A stretch of DNA of 64,000 nucleotides. Source: Thiobacillus denitrificans. GTDB taxonomy: Bacteria > Pseudomonadota > Gammaproteobacteria > Burkholderiales > Thiobacillaceae. The notes under the pieces are model-generated. The model searched no databases. It was not told the DNA's origin and was given only the letters and a program-made list of their open reading frames with translations. The position numbers were made by a program, and so were the translations under genes. The stretch is from contig NZ_LDUG01000003.1 in the NCBI RefSeq assembly GCF_001530125.1, positions 36,301-100,300 of the forward strand, in the 5' to 3' direction. Below, piece after piece: positions 50,349 through 58,993 of this stretch (its first letter is position 1; each line of letters begins with the position of its first letter).

Positions 50349-51590
50349 ATGCCTTTCTCCGCTCTCGGGCTCGTTCCCACCCTTGCCCACGCGGCCGCTA
50401 AACTTGGCTTTAGCGTGCCCACCCCCATCCAGAGCGCGGCCATTCCTGTCGTTCTCAGCGGTAGGGATGTGCTGGCCACCGCGCAAACCGGCTCTGGCAA
50501 AACCGCCGCTTTTGTCCTGCCCCTGCTGCAAGGCTTGCTTGCCGACACAGCAGCAACGCCACGTCGTGTGCGTGCGCTCATTCTGGTGCCCACGCGCGAA
50601 CTGGCCGCTCAGGTGGGCGACGTGCTGCAGAGTCTGGCAGATCAGCTTGTTCCCTCTTTCAAAGTGGCAGTGGTGTTTGGCGGCGTGTCGATCAACCCGC
50701 AAATGATGGGGCTGCGTGGTGGTGCCGACGTGGTGGTCGCCACGCCAGGGCGCTTGCTCGACCTGCTGCAGCACAACGCTTTGTCGCTTGCTGCGGTTGA
50801 ATGTCTGGTGCTGGACGAAGCGGATCGACTGCTTGATCTGGGCTTTTCTGATGAGTTGGCGAACGTGTTGGCGGCTTTGCCCAGGCGGCGGCAAAACCTG
50901 TTTTTCTCGGCCACGTTTCCGCCCGTAGTCCAGGCGCTGGCTCAGGCGTTGCTGAATGATCCTCAGCGGGTGGCGGTCGAGTCTGAACCCAGCGCAGAGC
51001 CGGTGATCGTTCAGCGGGTGGTCCGGGTCGATGCGCCGCGCCGCACGCAACTGCTGCGTCATTTGATCCTGAGCAACGACTGGGAACGCGTATTGGTGTT
51101 CGTGGCCACGCAGCACGCCGCCGAGCACGTGGCCGCCAAACTGAACCGGGATGATCTGTTTGCCACCTCGTTTCACGGTGGTCTGAGTCAGGGTGCACGC
51201 AAGCAGACGCTGGATGAATTCAAGGACAAGCGTTGGGACGTGCTGGTCACCACCGATCTGGCCGCACGCGGTATCGACATCGCGGAACTGCCGGTGGTGG
51301 TGAATTACGACTTGCCGCGCTCAGCCGACGACTACGTTCACCGCATCGGTCGTACCGGCCGCGCGGGTGAAAGCGGCCTGGCTATCAGCTTGGTGAGCGC
51401 CGACACCGAGGCGCATTTCCGCTTGATCGAAAAACGCCAGAACCTGAACCTGCCACGGGAGCAGATCGAAGGGTTTGAGTCGGTTCAGACGGCCGCCATC
51501 GCCGTGCCCGGCAATGGCGGCGTCAAGGGGAAACGACCCAGCAAGAAAGACAAGTTGCGGGCGGCGGCGAAGGCCGCAGAGTCAGCCTGA
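50349..51590 (+). CDS. DEAD-box RNA helicase (RhlE-like)
   Basis: ATP-dependent RNA helicase of 413 residues. All core motifs are seen: Q motif (GFSVPTPIQSAAIP), I (AQTGSGKTAAFV), Ia PTRELAAQ, GG, TPGRLLDL, II VLDEADRLLDLGF, III SATF, V TTDLAARGIDI and VI HRIGRTGRAGE. A short basic Lys/Arg tail ends the protein. The ATG at 50349 (MPFSALGL) starts the family core. RhlE-type is the best fit, but SrmB- or DbpA-like roles are possible. A hairpin spans the stop codon. Confidence 0.92.
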   Translation: MPFSALGLVPTLAHAAAKLGFSVPTPIQSAAIPVVLSGRDVLATAQTGSGKTAAFVLPLLQGLLADTAATPRRVRALILVPTRELAAQVGDVLQSLADQLVPSFKVAVVFGGVSINPQMMGLRGGADVVVATPGRLLDLLQHNALSLAAVECLVLDEADRLLDLGFSDELANVLAALPRRRQNLFFSATFPPVVQALAQALLNDPQRVAVESEPSAEPVIVQRVVRVDAPRRTQLLRHLILSNDWERVLVFVATQHAAEHVAAKLNRDDLFATSFHGGLSQGARKQTLDEFKDKRWDVLVTTDLAARGIDIAELPVVVNYDLPRSADDYVHRIGRTGRAGESGLAISLVSADTEAHFRLIEKRQNLNLPREQIEGFESVQTAAIAVPGNGGVKGKRPSKKDKLRAAAKAAESA

Positions 51591-51598
51591 AAGGCTGA
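51582..51598. terminator. Hairpin across the helicase stop codon
   Basis: TCAGCCT at 51582-51588 and AGGCTGA at 51592-51598 pair perfectly around GAA, with the TGA stop at 51588-51590 in the loop. There is no T-run. It lies between convergent genes (helicase and panD), 20 bp from the panD stop. Confidence 0.4.
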
Positions 51599-51618
51599 AG
51601 CGCTGACGGTATGAACGT

Positions 51619-51999
51619 TCAGGCAGCCTGGACCGGAATCGTGTGGCGGGTATCGAGAATGCGGTTGTCCGCATCCACGTAGACCAGTTCCGGCGCATAG
51701 TGCGCCAGTTCCAGTTCGTTGTAGACCGCGAAGGTGGCGATGATCACGAGGTCGCCCGGATTCGCCTTGTGCGCGGCGGCGCCGTTCACCGAAATGATGC
51801 CGGAATCGCGTGCGGCGCGAATGGCATAGGTGGTGAAACGCTCGCCGTTGGTGACGTTGTAGATCTGGATCTGCTCGTACTCGTGGATGTTGGCCGCATC
51901 CAGCAGGGTTTCGTCAATGGCGCACGAGCCTTCGTAATGCAGCTCGGAATGCGTGACGGTCACCCGGTGCAGCTTGGACTTGAGCATCGTTCTTTGCAT
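51619..51999 (-). CDS. panD: Aspartate 1-decarboxylase
   Basis: Pyruvoyl enzyme that makes beta-alanine from aspartate for pantothenate synthesis. It has 126 residues. Self-cleavage at Gly24-Ser25 (HYEGSCAID) yields the pyruvoyl group. [10 protein letters not shown] and [18 protein letters not shown] are conserved. The N-terminus [17 protein letters not shown] aligns with E. coli PanD, so the ATG at 51999 is a good choice. It is separate from panBC here but only 57 bp from panC on the same strand. Confidence 0.97.
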   Translation of the reverse strand: MQRTMLKSKLHRVTVTHSELHYEGSCAIDETLLDAANIHEYEQIQIYNVTNGERFTTYAIRAARDSGIISVNGAAAHKANPGDLVIIATFAVYNELELAHYAPELVYVDADNRILDTRHTIPVQAA

Positions 52000-52003
52000 G
52001 ACG

Positions 52004-52046
52004 GTGCCCTCACAAAAAAAGGACGTCCATTATACCCAGAGGGCAC
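52004..52046 (-). promoter_or_regulatory. panD promoter region with flanking inverted repeat
   Basis: On the minus strand TATAAT (complement of 52029-52034) is a perfect -10 box about 30 bp before panD. It is flanked by an 8-bp inverted repeat, GTGCCCTC at 52004-52011 and GAGGGCAC at 52039-52046, with a GGACGTCC palindrome at 52021-52028 inside. No strong -35 is seen. The repeat may be an operator or part of a leader fold. Confidence 0.5.
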
Positions 52047-52056
52047 AAGTAAAACT

Positions 52057-52902
52057 TCAGGGCGGATTGCCCAAGGCCATTTCGATATTGTCGATCAGCC
52101 GGGTTTTGCCCAGCCAGGCCGCAGCCAGTACCACCAGCCGGGCGCTGTCTGCGCTGGGCGCCTGCAGGGTCGCGGCATCACGCAGCGCGACGTAGTCGAC
52201 GCGCCAGCCGGCCATTTTCAGGCGGCGCGCGGCGGTGGCGGTGAGCGCCGCGAAATCGCGTTCGCCCGCCTGGACGGCCGCGGCGATGGCGGCGAGTTCA
52301 TGCTGCAAGGCTGTCGCCTGGATGCGTTCGGACGCGCCGAGATAGGCATTGCGTGAACTCATCGCCAGCCCGTCGGCTTCGCGCAGGGTGTCGCTCGCCA
52401 AAATCTCGATCGGCAGGTTGAACTGCCGCACCAATTCGCGGATGACGAACAGCTGCTGAAAATCCTTGCTGCCGAACACTGCCACGCGCGGCTGCACCAG
52501 GTTGAACAACTTCAGTACCACGGTGGCGACGCCGCTGAAATGACCGGGGCGGAACGCGCCGCACAAGTCATTCGCTAAGGCCTCGGGCGGCTGCACGGTA
52601 AACGTCTGCGGCACCGGATACATTTCGGCGACGTCCGGTGCGAACACGAACGCGCAGCCGGCGGCGGCGAGCTTCTCGCAGTCGGCCTCCAGGGTGCGCG
52701 GATAACGCTCGAAATCCTCGCCGGCGCCGAACTGCAGCGGGTTGACGAAAATGCTCGCTACCACTGGCTGGCCATGTTGTTTTGCCAGTTCGACCAGCGA
52801 TACGTGGCCGGCGTGCAGATTGCCCATGGTCGCCACCAACGCGGTGCCGGTTTGCCCGGCCAGCGCGGCGCGCAATTCGGTCGCGGTAGGCAGAACCTGC
52901 AT
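52057..52902 (-). CDS. panC: Pantothenate synthetase
   Basis: Joins pantoate and beta-alanine with ATP to make pantothenate. It has 281 residues. MGNLHAGHVSLV is the HIGH-like nucleotide motif (family MGxLHxGH), followed by SIFVNPLQFGAGED, RPGHFSGVATVV, VFGSKDFQQL and the KMSKS-like MSSRNAYL segment. The ATG at 52902 overlaps the panB stop (TGATG), so panB-panC are coupled; the upstream extension of the frame lies inside panB. Confidence 0.96.
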   Translation of the reverse strand: MQVLPTATELRAALAGQTGTALVATMGNLHAGHVSLVELAKQHGQPVVASIFVNPLQFGAGEDFERYPRTLEADCEKLAAAGCAFVFAPDVAEMYPVPQTFTVQPPEALANDLCGAFRPGHFSGVATVVLKLFNLVQPRVAVFGSKDFQQLFVIRELVRQFNLPIEILASDTLREADGLAMSSRNAYLGASERIQATALQHELAAIAAAVQAGERDFAALTATAARRLKMAGWRVDYVALRDAATLQAPSADSARLVVLAAAWLGKTRLIDNIEMALGNPP

Positions 52903-53690
52903 CAGAACGCGTGCTCGGCTGCCGGGAAGCTGCCGTCCTTCACCGCGGCGACGTAGGCGCGGGTGGCGGCCTCGATGCTGTCGGTGCCGGCCAGAAAATT
53001 CTTCGAGAATTTCGGCGCGCGCGGATACAGGCCCAGCAGGTCGTACAGCACCAGCACCTGGCCGGCACAGTCGGCGCCGGCGCCGATGCCGATGGTCGGA
53101 ATGGTGAGTGCCGTGGTGACGGCCTTCGCGAGTGCGGCCGGCACCATTTCCAGCACGATCAATCCGGCGCCGGCGGCTTCCAGTGCGCGCGCGTCGGCGA
53201 CCAGTTGCGCGGCGGCGGCGTCTTCGCGCCCCTGCACCCGGTAGCCGCCGAGCTGGTTCACCGACTGCGGCAACAGGCCGACGTGCGCGCACACCGGGAT
53301 GCCGCGCCGGGTCAGGAAGGCTACCGTCTCGACCATCACCGCGCCGCCTTCCAGTTTGACCATGTGCGCACCCGCTGCCATCAGCCGCGCCGCGGCGGCA
53401 AACGCACGCTCGGGCGAGGGCTGGTAGCTGCCGAAGGGCAGGTCGGCGACGATGAAGGCGCGTTCGGTCCCGGCGGCGACGCAGCGCGTGTGATACGTCA
53501 TTTCGGCCAGCTTCACCGGCAGGGTCGAGGCATGGCCCTGGATCACCATGCCGAGCGAATCGCCGACCAGCAGCACGTCGACGCCGGCGGCATCGAGCAC
53601 ACGCGCGAAGCTGGCGTCGTAGCAGGTGAGCACGGCGATTTTTTCGCCGCGTTCGCGCATCGCCTTGAGGGTGGACAGGGTGACGCTCAT
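52902..53690 (-). CDS. panB: Ketopantoate hydroxymethyltransferase
   Basis: Makes ketopantoate from alpha-ketoisovalerate and methylene-tetrahydrofolate. It has 262 residues. Landmarks: [46 protein letters not shown], the Glu region [13 protein letters not shown], and [21 protein letters not shown]. Order on the minus strand is pcnB-folK-dNK-panB-panC, all with gaps of a few bases or overlaps; its first base is 1 bp from the end of the kinase gene. Confidence 0.96.
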   Translation of the reverse strand: MSVTLSTLKAMRERGEKIAVLTCYDASFARVLDAAGVDVLLVGDSLGMVIQGHASTLPVKLAEMTYHTRCVAAGTERAFIVADLPFGSYQPSPERAFAAAARLMAAGAHMVKLEGGAVMVETVAFLTRRGIPVCAHVGLLPQSVNQLGGYRVQGREDAAAAQLVADARALEAAGAGLIVLEMVPAALAKAVTTALTIPTIGIGAGADCAGQVLVLYDLLGLYPRAPKFSKNFLAGTDSIEAATRAYVAAVKDGSFPAAEHAF

Positions 53691-53691
53691 C

Positions 53692-54333
53692 TCATGCCGC
53701 CCGGTTGAAGAATTCGCGCGGGCCGCGCATCTTGCTCATGCGTTCCAGCAGCAGCTCGAAGTCGGCTTCGCTCTGCGCGAAGTTGAGGTTGCTGGTGTTG
53801 ACGATGAGCAGGGGCGCGGCTTCATAGCGATGGAAGAACTCGCTGTAACTGTTGGCCAGGCGTTGCAGGTAGCCCGCATCCATGCCGTGCTCGAAGTCCA
53901 CGCCGCGGCGCTTCACGCGCTCCTGCAGCGCGTCGACCGGCGCCTGCAGGTAGATTACCAGGTCCGGCGTCGGTGCCTGCGGCGCGAGGTCGGCGTAGAC
54001 CTTCTGGTACAGCTCGAACTCGTCGTCGTCCAGGTTGAGGCGGGCGAACAGCATGTCCTTGTCGATCAGGAAATCCGACACCGTGCCGGCACGGAACAGG
54101 TCGCCCTGTGCCAGGTCGCGCAACTGGCGCGCGCGGTCGAACAGGAAGTGCAACTGGGTCGGCAGCGCGTAGCGTTTGGGTTCCTGATAGAAGCGCGGCA
54201 GGAAGGGATTGTCGCCGGCGTTTTCCAGCAGGGTGTCAGCGCCTATGTGCTCGGCCAGCCTGTGGGTGAGGCTGGTCTTGCCGGCGCCGATCGGACCTTC
54301 GACGACGATATAGCGGTAACGGGAAAGACTCAT
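53692..54333 (-). CDS. Deoxynucleoside kinase (dAdo/dGuo type)
   Basis: A 213-residue kinase that phosphorylates deoxynucleosides for salvage. P-loop [10 protein letters not shown] lies at residues 13-22, with the DRARQL (ERS-like) segment near 66-71 and the LID-region arginines ([11 protein letters not shown]). It starts at the ATG at 54333 overlapping the folK stop by 4 bp. Members of this family often sit beside folK and panB in betaproteobacteria. Substrate preference cannot be read from sequence. Confidence 0.9.
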   Translation of the reverse strand: MSLSRYRYIVVEGPIGAGKTSLTHRLAEHIGADTLLENAGDNPFLPRFYQEPKRYALPTQLHFLFDRARQLRDLAQGDLFRAGTVSDFLIDKDMLFARLNLDDDEFELYQKVYADLAPQAPTPDLVIYLQAPVDALQERVKRRGVDFEHGMDAGYLQRLANSYSEFFHRYEAAPLLIVNTSNLNFAQSEADFELLLERMSKMRGPREFFNRAA

Positions 54334-54836
54334 GCGTTGACGGCGGCAGCGGGCGGCGGGAGGACGGCGATATTCTGGTCGGCGCAGGCGGCAAGCCAGT
54401 CGGCGGCGCGGCCGCGGCCGGGGATCGTCGTGTCGGGGGCGATTTCCAGCAGCGGCAGCAGCACGAAGCCGCGCTCGCACATGCGCGGATGCGGCAGCGT
54501 CAATCCCTCTTCATGGAAATGCGCATCGCCGTACAGCAGCAGGTCGAGGTCGAGCGTGCGCGGCGCATTGCGAAAACTGCGCTCGCGGCCGTGGCGGTGT
54601 TCGATGTCCAACAGCGCGACGAGCAGCGCGCGCGGGGCGAGGTCGGTTTCCACCTGGGCCACCGCGTTGATGAAGTCGGGCTGGTCGACGTAGCCTACCG
54701 GGGCCGAGGCATACAGGCTGGAGCGGGCAAGCAGCCGGGTGGCGGGCAGTCGGTCGAGCTCGGCCAGCGCGTATTCCACCTGCGCCGCCGGATCGTTGAG
54801 ATTGGCGCCCAGCCCGATGGTGGCGATGACCTTCAT
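54330..54836 (-). CDS. folK: 6-hydroxymethyl-7,8-dihydropterin pyrophosphokinase
   Basis: Transfers pyrophosphate from ATP to hydroxymethyl-dihydropterin in folate synthesis. It has 168 residues. The start is IGLGANLNDPAAQVEYAL and the signature RNAPRTLDLDLLLYGD is intact, with PHPRMCERGFVLLPLLEIAPD at the C-terminal side. It overlaps pcnB and the kinase gene by 4 bp each, as in the common pcnB-folK pair. Confidence 0.97.
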   Translation of the reverse strand: MKVIATIGLGANLNDPAAQVEYALAELDRLPATRLLARSSLYASAPVGYVDQPDFINAVAQVETDLAPRALLVALLDIEHRHGRERSFRNAPRTLDLDLLLYGDAHFHEEGLTLPHPRMCERGFVLLPLLEIAPDTTIPGRGRAADWLAACADQNIAVLPPPAAAVNA

Positions 54837-56191
54837 TCGGCCGGCGCCTCGCCGGATGACGCTTCACCCGGCTTTTTGCGCTTGCGCTTGCGGCGCGCCT
54901 TGGGAGCGCTATCGGCCAGCAGCATGGCAACGCGTTCGTCGTCGTCGACGTCCTGGAAGCGCGTCCACCAGTCGCCGAGTTCGGCATCGACCTCGCCGGA
55001 TTCGGCGCGCAGCAGCAGAAAGTCGTAGGCGGCGCGGAAGCGCGGATGCTCCAGCAGGCGATACGGGCGTTGCCCGCCGCGCTGCTCGAAGCGCGGCTGC
55101 AGCGCCCAGATTTCCTTGATCATGCCGTCGTAGCGGCGCGGAATCGCGAGCTGGCCGCGCTGCGCGTCGAGTACTTCGTCCATCGCAATGAATAAGGCGG
55201 GCTGCGGCTTCTCGCCGGCCGCTTCGAGTTCGCGCCAGCGCTGCAGCACCTGCGGCCACAACAGCGTGCCGAACAGGAAGGCCGGCGAGGCCGGCTTGTC
55301 CTGTGCGATGCGCGCGTCGGTGGTTTTCAGCGCGGCGGTGATGAAGCGCTCGCCGATGGAGTCGTCCAGAATCGTGTCCAGCAGCGGCAGCATGCCGTGG
55401 TGCAGGCCTTCGGCGCGCAGTTGGTGGACGCCGCGCAGGGCGTGGCCCGACATCAGCAGCTTTAGCGCCTCGTCGAAGATGCGCGCGCGCGGGATGTTGG
55501 CCAGCAGCGGCGCCAGCGTGGCGACCGGCCTGCGCGTGTCGGGGTCGATATGGAAGTCGAGTTTGGCGGCAAAGCGCGCGGCGCGCAGCATGCGCACCGG
55601 GTCTTCGCGGAAGCGCGTCTCGGGGTCGCCGATCATGCGCAGCACGCGCTTCTTGCAATCGGCCACGCCGCCGAAATAGTCGTGCACTTCCTCGCTCAAG
55701 GGGTCGTAATACAGCGCGTTGATGGTGAAGTCGCGGCGCGCGGCGTCGTCTGCCATGTTGCCGAACACGTTGTCGGACAAGAGCCGCCCGTGCTCGTCGG
55801 TCGGCCGCTCATTCTCGTCCTCGGTTTCCTTCTGGCCGTTGGAGCGGAAGGTGGTGACCTCGATGGTGACGCGTCCGCACATCACGTGCACGATCTGGAA
55901 GCGGCGCCCGATGATGCGTGAACGGCGAAACAGCCGCCGCACTTCTTCCGGGGTGGCATCGGTGGCGACGTCGAAATCCTTGGGCGTCTTGCCCAGCAGC
56001 AGGTCGCGCACCGCGCCGCCGACGAGGTAGCCCTTGTATCCCGCCTGCGCCAGCGTTTCGCAGGTTTTCAGCGCGCAGTCGTCGATCTGGTCGCGGCGGA
56101 TGCCGTGGGCGGCCTGCGGCAGGATCTTCGCGCCGGAACTGGAGGCGCGTGACTTGCGGCCAAATACTTTGTTGATGATGCGACGAATCAT
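54833..56191 (-). CDS. pcnB: Poly(A) polymerase I
   Basis: Adds poly(A) tails to RNA 3' ends and so promotes decay. It has 452 residues. The nucleotidyltransferase head domain shows LVGGAVRDLLLGKTPKDFDVATDA with the catalytic DxD, then RRDFTINALYYDP, the Arg-rich RFREDPVRMLRAARFAAKL helix and a neck/body region. The C-terminus is strongly basic (KARRKRKRKKPGEASSG), as in PcnB rather than CCA-adding enzymes. First gene of the pcnB-folK-dNK-panBC run. Confidence 0.95.
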   Translation of the reverse strand: MIRRIINKVFGRKSRASSSGAKILPQAAHGIRRDQIDDCALKTCETLAQAGYKGYLVGGAVRDLLLGKTPKDFDVATDATPEEVRRLFRRSRIIGRRFQIVHVMCGRVTIEVTTFRSNGQKETEDENERPTDEHGRLLSDNVFGNMADDAARRDFTINALYYDPLSEEVHDYFGGVADCKKRVLRMIGDPETRFREDPVRMLRAARFAAKLDFHIDPDTRRPVATLAPLLANIPRARIFDEALKLLMSGHALRGVHQLRAEGLHHGMLPLLDTILDDSIGERFITAALKTTDARIAQDKPASPAFLFGTLLWPQVLQRWRELEAAGEKPQPALFIAMDEVLDAQRGQLAIPRRYDGMIKEIWALQPRFEQRGGQRPYRLLEHPRFRAAYDFLLLRAESGEVDAELGDWWTRFQDVDDDERVAMLLADSAPKARRKRKRKKPGEASSGEAPAE

Positions 56192-56231
56192 GGGGGGTGC
56201 GATGGCGAGTGAATGTAAAAACAGATCGCGA

Positions 56232-57005
56232 TTATACAGGCTTGCCCCGGTCGCCCTGCCGCCACAGCGCCGCCGTGCCGGGACCGTACAGGGCCTCGAG
56301 CGAGTCCGGGGTGAGCAGCTCGGCCGGCGTGCCCAACTGCCAGCGCCCGTCGCCGTGCAAAAACAGCAGGCGGTCGCAGTAACAGGCCGCCCAGTTAGGG
56401 TCGTGCAGGGTCAGCACCACGCTGTGGCCGGCGTTGGCCTCGCTGCGCGCCCAGGCCAGCAGCCGGGCCTGATGCGCGGGGTCGAGATGGGTCAGCGGCT
56501 CGTCGAGCAGGGCGATGCGCGGCGCCTGCACCGCCAGCTGCGCCAGCCGCGCGCGCTGGTGTTCGCCGCCGGACAGCGTGTCAAGCGGGCGGCGGGCGAG
56601 TTCGGTCAGTTCCCAGGTCGCCAGATGCGGTGCCAGGTCATCAGGCGCGTGGCCGAAGGGGCTGCCTTGGGCAGCGCCGAAAGGATAGTGTCCGAGTGCG
56701 ACGAAATCGCGCACATTGCCGAAAAATCCGCCCTCGTCGCCCTGCGGCAGCAGGCCGATGTGCTGCGCGCGGGTCAGCGGCGGCAGGGTGTCGAGCGCGC
56801 TGCCGTCGAGCGTGACCCGGCCTTGCGCTGCCGCGGCGAGCCCGGCCAGCACCGTCAGCAGGGTGGATTTGCCGGCACCATTGGCGCCGAGGATGCCGAG
56901 CACTTCGCCCGCTTCAAGCGTGAGATCGAGCGATTCGACCAGTGTGCGGGTGCCGGTTTGCAGCGTGAGCTGAAACGCGGTCAGTCTGGGAGCAATGGAT
57001 TCCAT
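56232..57005 (-). CDS. ABC transporter ATPase, FecE/BtuD-type
   Basis: Cytoplasmic ATPase of an importer for vitamin B12, heme or a siderophore. It has 257 residues from the ATG at 57005 (MESIAPRL). Walker A GANGAGKST is at 40-48, the Q-loop LLPQGD near 86-91, signature LSGGEHQ at 144-150, Walker B IALLDEP at 164-170 and the H-switch LTLHDPN. A FecCD-type permease on the same strand lies about 6.3 kb upstream (63299-64000) and is its likely partner, separated by hipBA and a helicase. Substrate unknown. Confidence 0.92.
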   Translation of the reverse strand: MESIAPRLTAFQLTLQTGTRTLVESLDLTLEAGEVLGILGANGAGKSTLLTVLAGLAAAAQGRVTLDGSALDTLPPLTRAQHIGLLPQGDEGGFFGNVRDFVALGHYPFGAAQGSPFGHAPDDLAPHLATWELTELARRPLDTLSGGEHQRARLAQLAVQAPRIALLDEPLTHLDPAHQARLLAWARSEANAGHSVVLTLHDPNWAACYCDRLLFLHGDGRWQLGTPAELLTPDSLEALYGPGTAALWRQGDRGKPV

Positions 57006-57325
57006 GAAACGAAGGCGATCGGTAATGAATCCGAGCATAGCAGCACGGCGGCCTGGGCGGCATTGTGTGGCGGTGCTGCGTATTGTCCGGGCGGGTTAAG
57101 CGGGTTGATCCGTGGTACTTCCGTTATCGACCCACTAAAGCCGCACAGCCTTCAGCGTCATGACAGTCGGTTATCTGGGGTTGACCCGCCGTTCGCAAAC
57201 TTTCCGCGAACTTCGGCTCGTCGGCCAAAGGCGACAACGGCCTTTCGATTGACCGCGTCCGCTGTCCTCGCAAGACCGGTCGCGGTGGGGTGTTACTACG
57301 CAGATGACTAAAACGACGAACCGCG
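57006..57325. other. 320-bp spacer between ABC ATPase and hipA
   Basis: No convincing gene. It contains an inverted repeat GTTCGC/GCGAAC (57191-57196 and 57206-57211, 9-bp spacer). The ATPase gene should have its own promoter here now that its permease is distant, but no clear -35/-10 pair is visible on the minus strand. The left edge of the accessory block probably lies in this stretch. Confidence 0.5.
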
Positions 57326-58630
57326 CTAGGGCGCCCAGTGCCAGCCGTGGCGTTTTGGCTTCTTAAGTGCCAAGTCGTCTGTAGTAAGTGCCTCTGCTTC
57401 GGTCAAGAGCTGGGCTGACCAATCCAGGACTGGCTGCGTTTCCAGGGTAACTTCGGTAGGCGCTTTTAGTTCGGCGAGCACGGCCGGCCACTCAGCCTGG
57501 ATGCCGCGAGCCATTTCAACCAGCCGGGCCTGTGCTGTGTCGACGGGTACTCCGTAGACAGGGGCGGCGCGCACCAGGTTGACTGCGGACACGGCGGCTG
57601 TAAGCTGGGTGGGAGACACGCTAAGGAAAGGCATGGCCAAGGCGACCTTGTCCCGGTGGATGAAGGTTGGCACGACATCGAACACAGGGGAGAGCCGCCA
57701 AGCACCCTCCTTGAACAGGAGCGCGTGGTTGCGCGGGTGGTCGTCGATGTTACCAACCAGGGCGTTATAGACGAGACGCTCCCATATTTCGGCCGAAGAG
57801 GGGGACGACTTGTCTTCGCGTGTCCAAGTCTTTAGCGCCTGCGCCAGTTTAAGGTAGGTCCGGGCCGGGCCAACGGCTTGGGCGGTAGGCCCGAGCACGG
57901 TCAGGCCGCTGGCGACTGGGATTCTGGCCCCGCCGGGCAGGCGGTCGAAGCGCTTGACCAGGAGGACAGAGCGGCCATGTGGCAACGTCTGGATATCCAC
58001 AGTTACGCTGTCGAGCCCGAGCCGTTTGGCCATGCGCAAGGCGGCCGCTTCGTAGTAGGGCAGGTTCATGGGGTCGCCGCGTTCGGGGAACTTGGCAATC
58101 CAGGGGAACCCGTCCACCAGTGTCGTGGCTTTGGGCTTCGCCCCGCCCAGAGCGGTGTCAGGCGACAGCACCTGCTTGACAAGTTGGCGGGTTTTGTTTG
58201 GCTGCCCTTCCTGCCGACGTTGGATGGCGCCGGCCAGCTCGAAGAGGTCAAGCCATTCGATAGCCGGCTTGGCGGCCAGGTCACCGACCGCAAGATGACC
58301 CGCTCCGTCGTCGACAGAGTGCACCAACGCGTCCATGGCGTCGGGTTCAAAGCCCAGGTCCTGCGCCAAAACCCGGCGCCCCCAGGCGTCTGGGCCGGCA
58401 TCGGCAATGATGCCAGGAATGCCTTCCCGGTCGGCCGCACGAATGGCAATCGGGCGTTTGGCGTCACGGTGTCGTAGCTGCCCAGGATCCAAGGCACGGC
58501 CGCCGGCGGCCAGGTAGTCAGCTTCGTACTGGAATGCGCCTGCACCGGTGTGTTCATCCCGGAACAGGGTTCCAACCCGTACCGGAGCCACTGAGCCTTC
58601 GAGCCAGGCCCAAACGGGCGCCGTCTTCAT
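57326..58630 (-). CDS. hipA: HipA-type serine/threonine kinase toxin
   Basis: Toxin kinase of a HipBA module. HipA kinases phosphorylate translation factors (GltX in E. coli) and cause dormancy. It has 434 residues: N-terminal subdomain about 1-110, Gly-rich loop LGGAKPKA at 161-168, ATP-site lysine region PWIAKFPE (175-184), catalytic segment NIDDHPRN at 294-301 and the metal-binding FDVVP at 317-321. Catalytic residues appear intact. It overlaps hipB by 4 bp. Codon and base use look slightly less GC-rich than the flanking core genes. Target unknown. Confidence 0.94.
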   Translation of the reverse strand: MKTAPVWAWLEGSVAPVRVGTLFRDEHTGAGAFQYEADYLAAGGRALDPGQLRHRDAKRPIAIRAADREGIPGIIADAGPDAWGRRVLAQDLGFEPDAMDALVHSVDDGAGHLAVGDLAAKPAIEWLDLFELAGAIQRRQEGQPNKTRQLVKQVLSPDTALGGAKPKATTLVDGFPWIAKFPERGDPMNLPYYEAAALRMAKRLGLDSVTVDIQTLPHGRSVLLVKRFDRLPGGARIPVASGLTVLGPTAQAVGPARTYLKLAQALKTWTREDKSSPSSAEIWERLVYNALVGNIDDHPRNHALLFKEGAWRLSPVFDVVPTFIHRDKVALAMPFLSVSPTQLTAAVSAVNLVRAAPVYGVPVDTAQARLVEMARGIQAEWPAVLAELKAPTEVTLETQPVLDWSAQLLTEAEALTTDDLALKKPKRHGWHWAP

Positions 58631-58929
58631 GGAGCCCTCCGCGCCCGGGGGAGCGAATCAGCAAGTCGCCCCACGTCTGCTGCAGAAAGCGCATGGTTCA
58701 GGTTACCGAGCAGGTCTAGCGCCTCCAGGACCAATAGCCAGTACACAAGCTGCACACGCGGCGAGCCCCGCTCAATTTCCGCCAGGGTGTTGCGCCCCAG
58801 ACCCGCCTGCTCACAGAGCGCCTGCTGGGTAAGCCGGCGCGCCTTGCGTGTGCCAGCTACCAGCTTACCCAGCCGGTAGCTGGCTTCAAGTACTGACAAC
58901 GGGAGTTGGTCAGGGGTAATGCTACGCAC
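58627..58929 (-). CDS. hipB: HipB-type HTH antitoxin
   Basis: DNA-binding antitoxin of 100 residues. An Xre/Cro helix-turn-helix lies at about residues 33-56 (LTQQALCEQAGLGRNTLAEIERG), preceded by basic RKARR. It represses its own operon and neutralises HipA in known systems. It precedes hipA and overlaps it by 4 bp (coupled). A promoter with a perfect -10 box inside an inverted repeat lies about 35 bp upstream. Confidence 0.94.
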   Translation of the reverse strand: MRSITPDQLPLSVLEASYRLGKLVAGTRKARRLTQQALCEQAGLGRNTLAEIERGSPRVQLVYWLLVLEALDLLGNLNHALSAADVGRLADSLPRARRAP

Positions 58930-58959
58930 TTGACTGCACCTTTAAATTGTTTGTTAGTG

Positions 58960-58993
58960 TAAGCATTATATGGCTTATTGATTACTCATGCAA
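58960..58993 (-). promoter_or_regulatory. hipBA promoter with HipB-like operator
   Basis: On the minus strand TTGCAT (58993-58988) and TATAAT (58970-58965) are separated by 17 bp. The -10 box sits inside TAAGC-N8-GCTTA (58960-58977), an inverted repeat with 5-bp arms and 8-bp spacer, the same geometry as the TATCC-N8-GGATA operators of E. coli HipB. It is about 35 bp before hipB. Confidence 0.65.
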
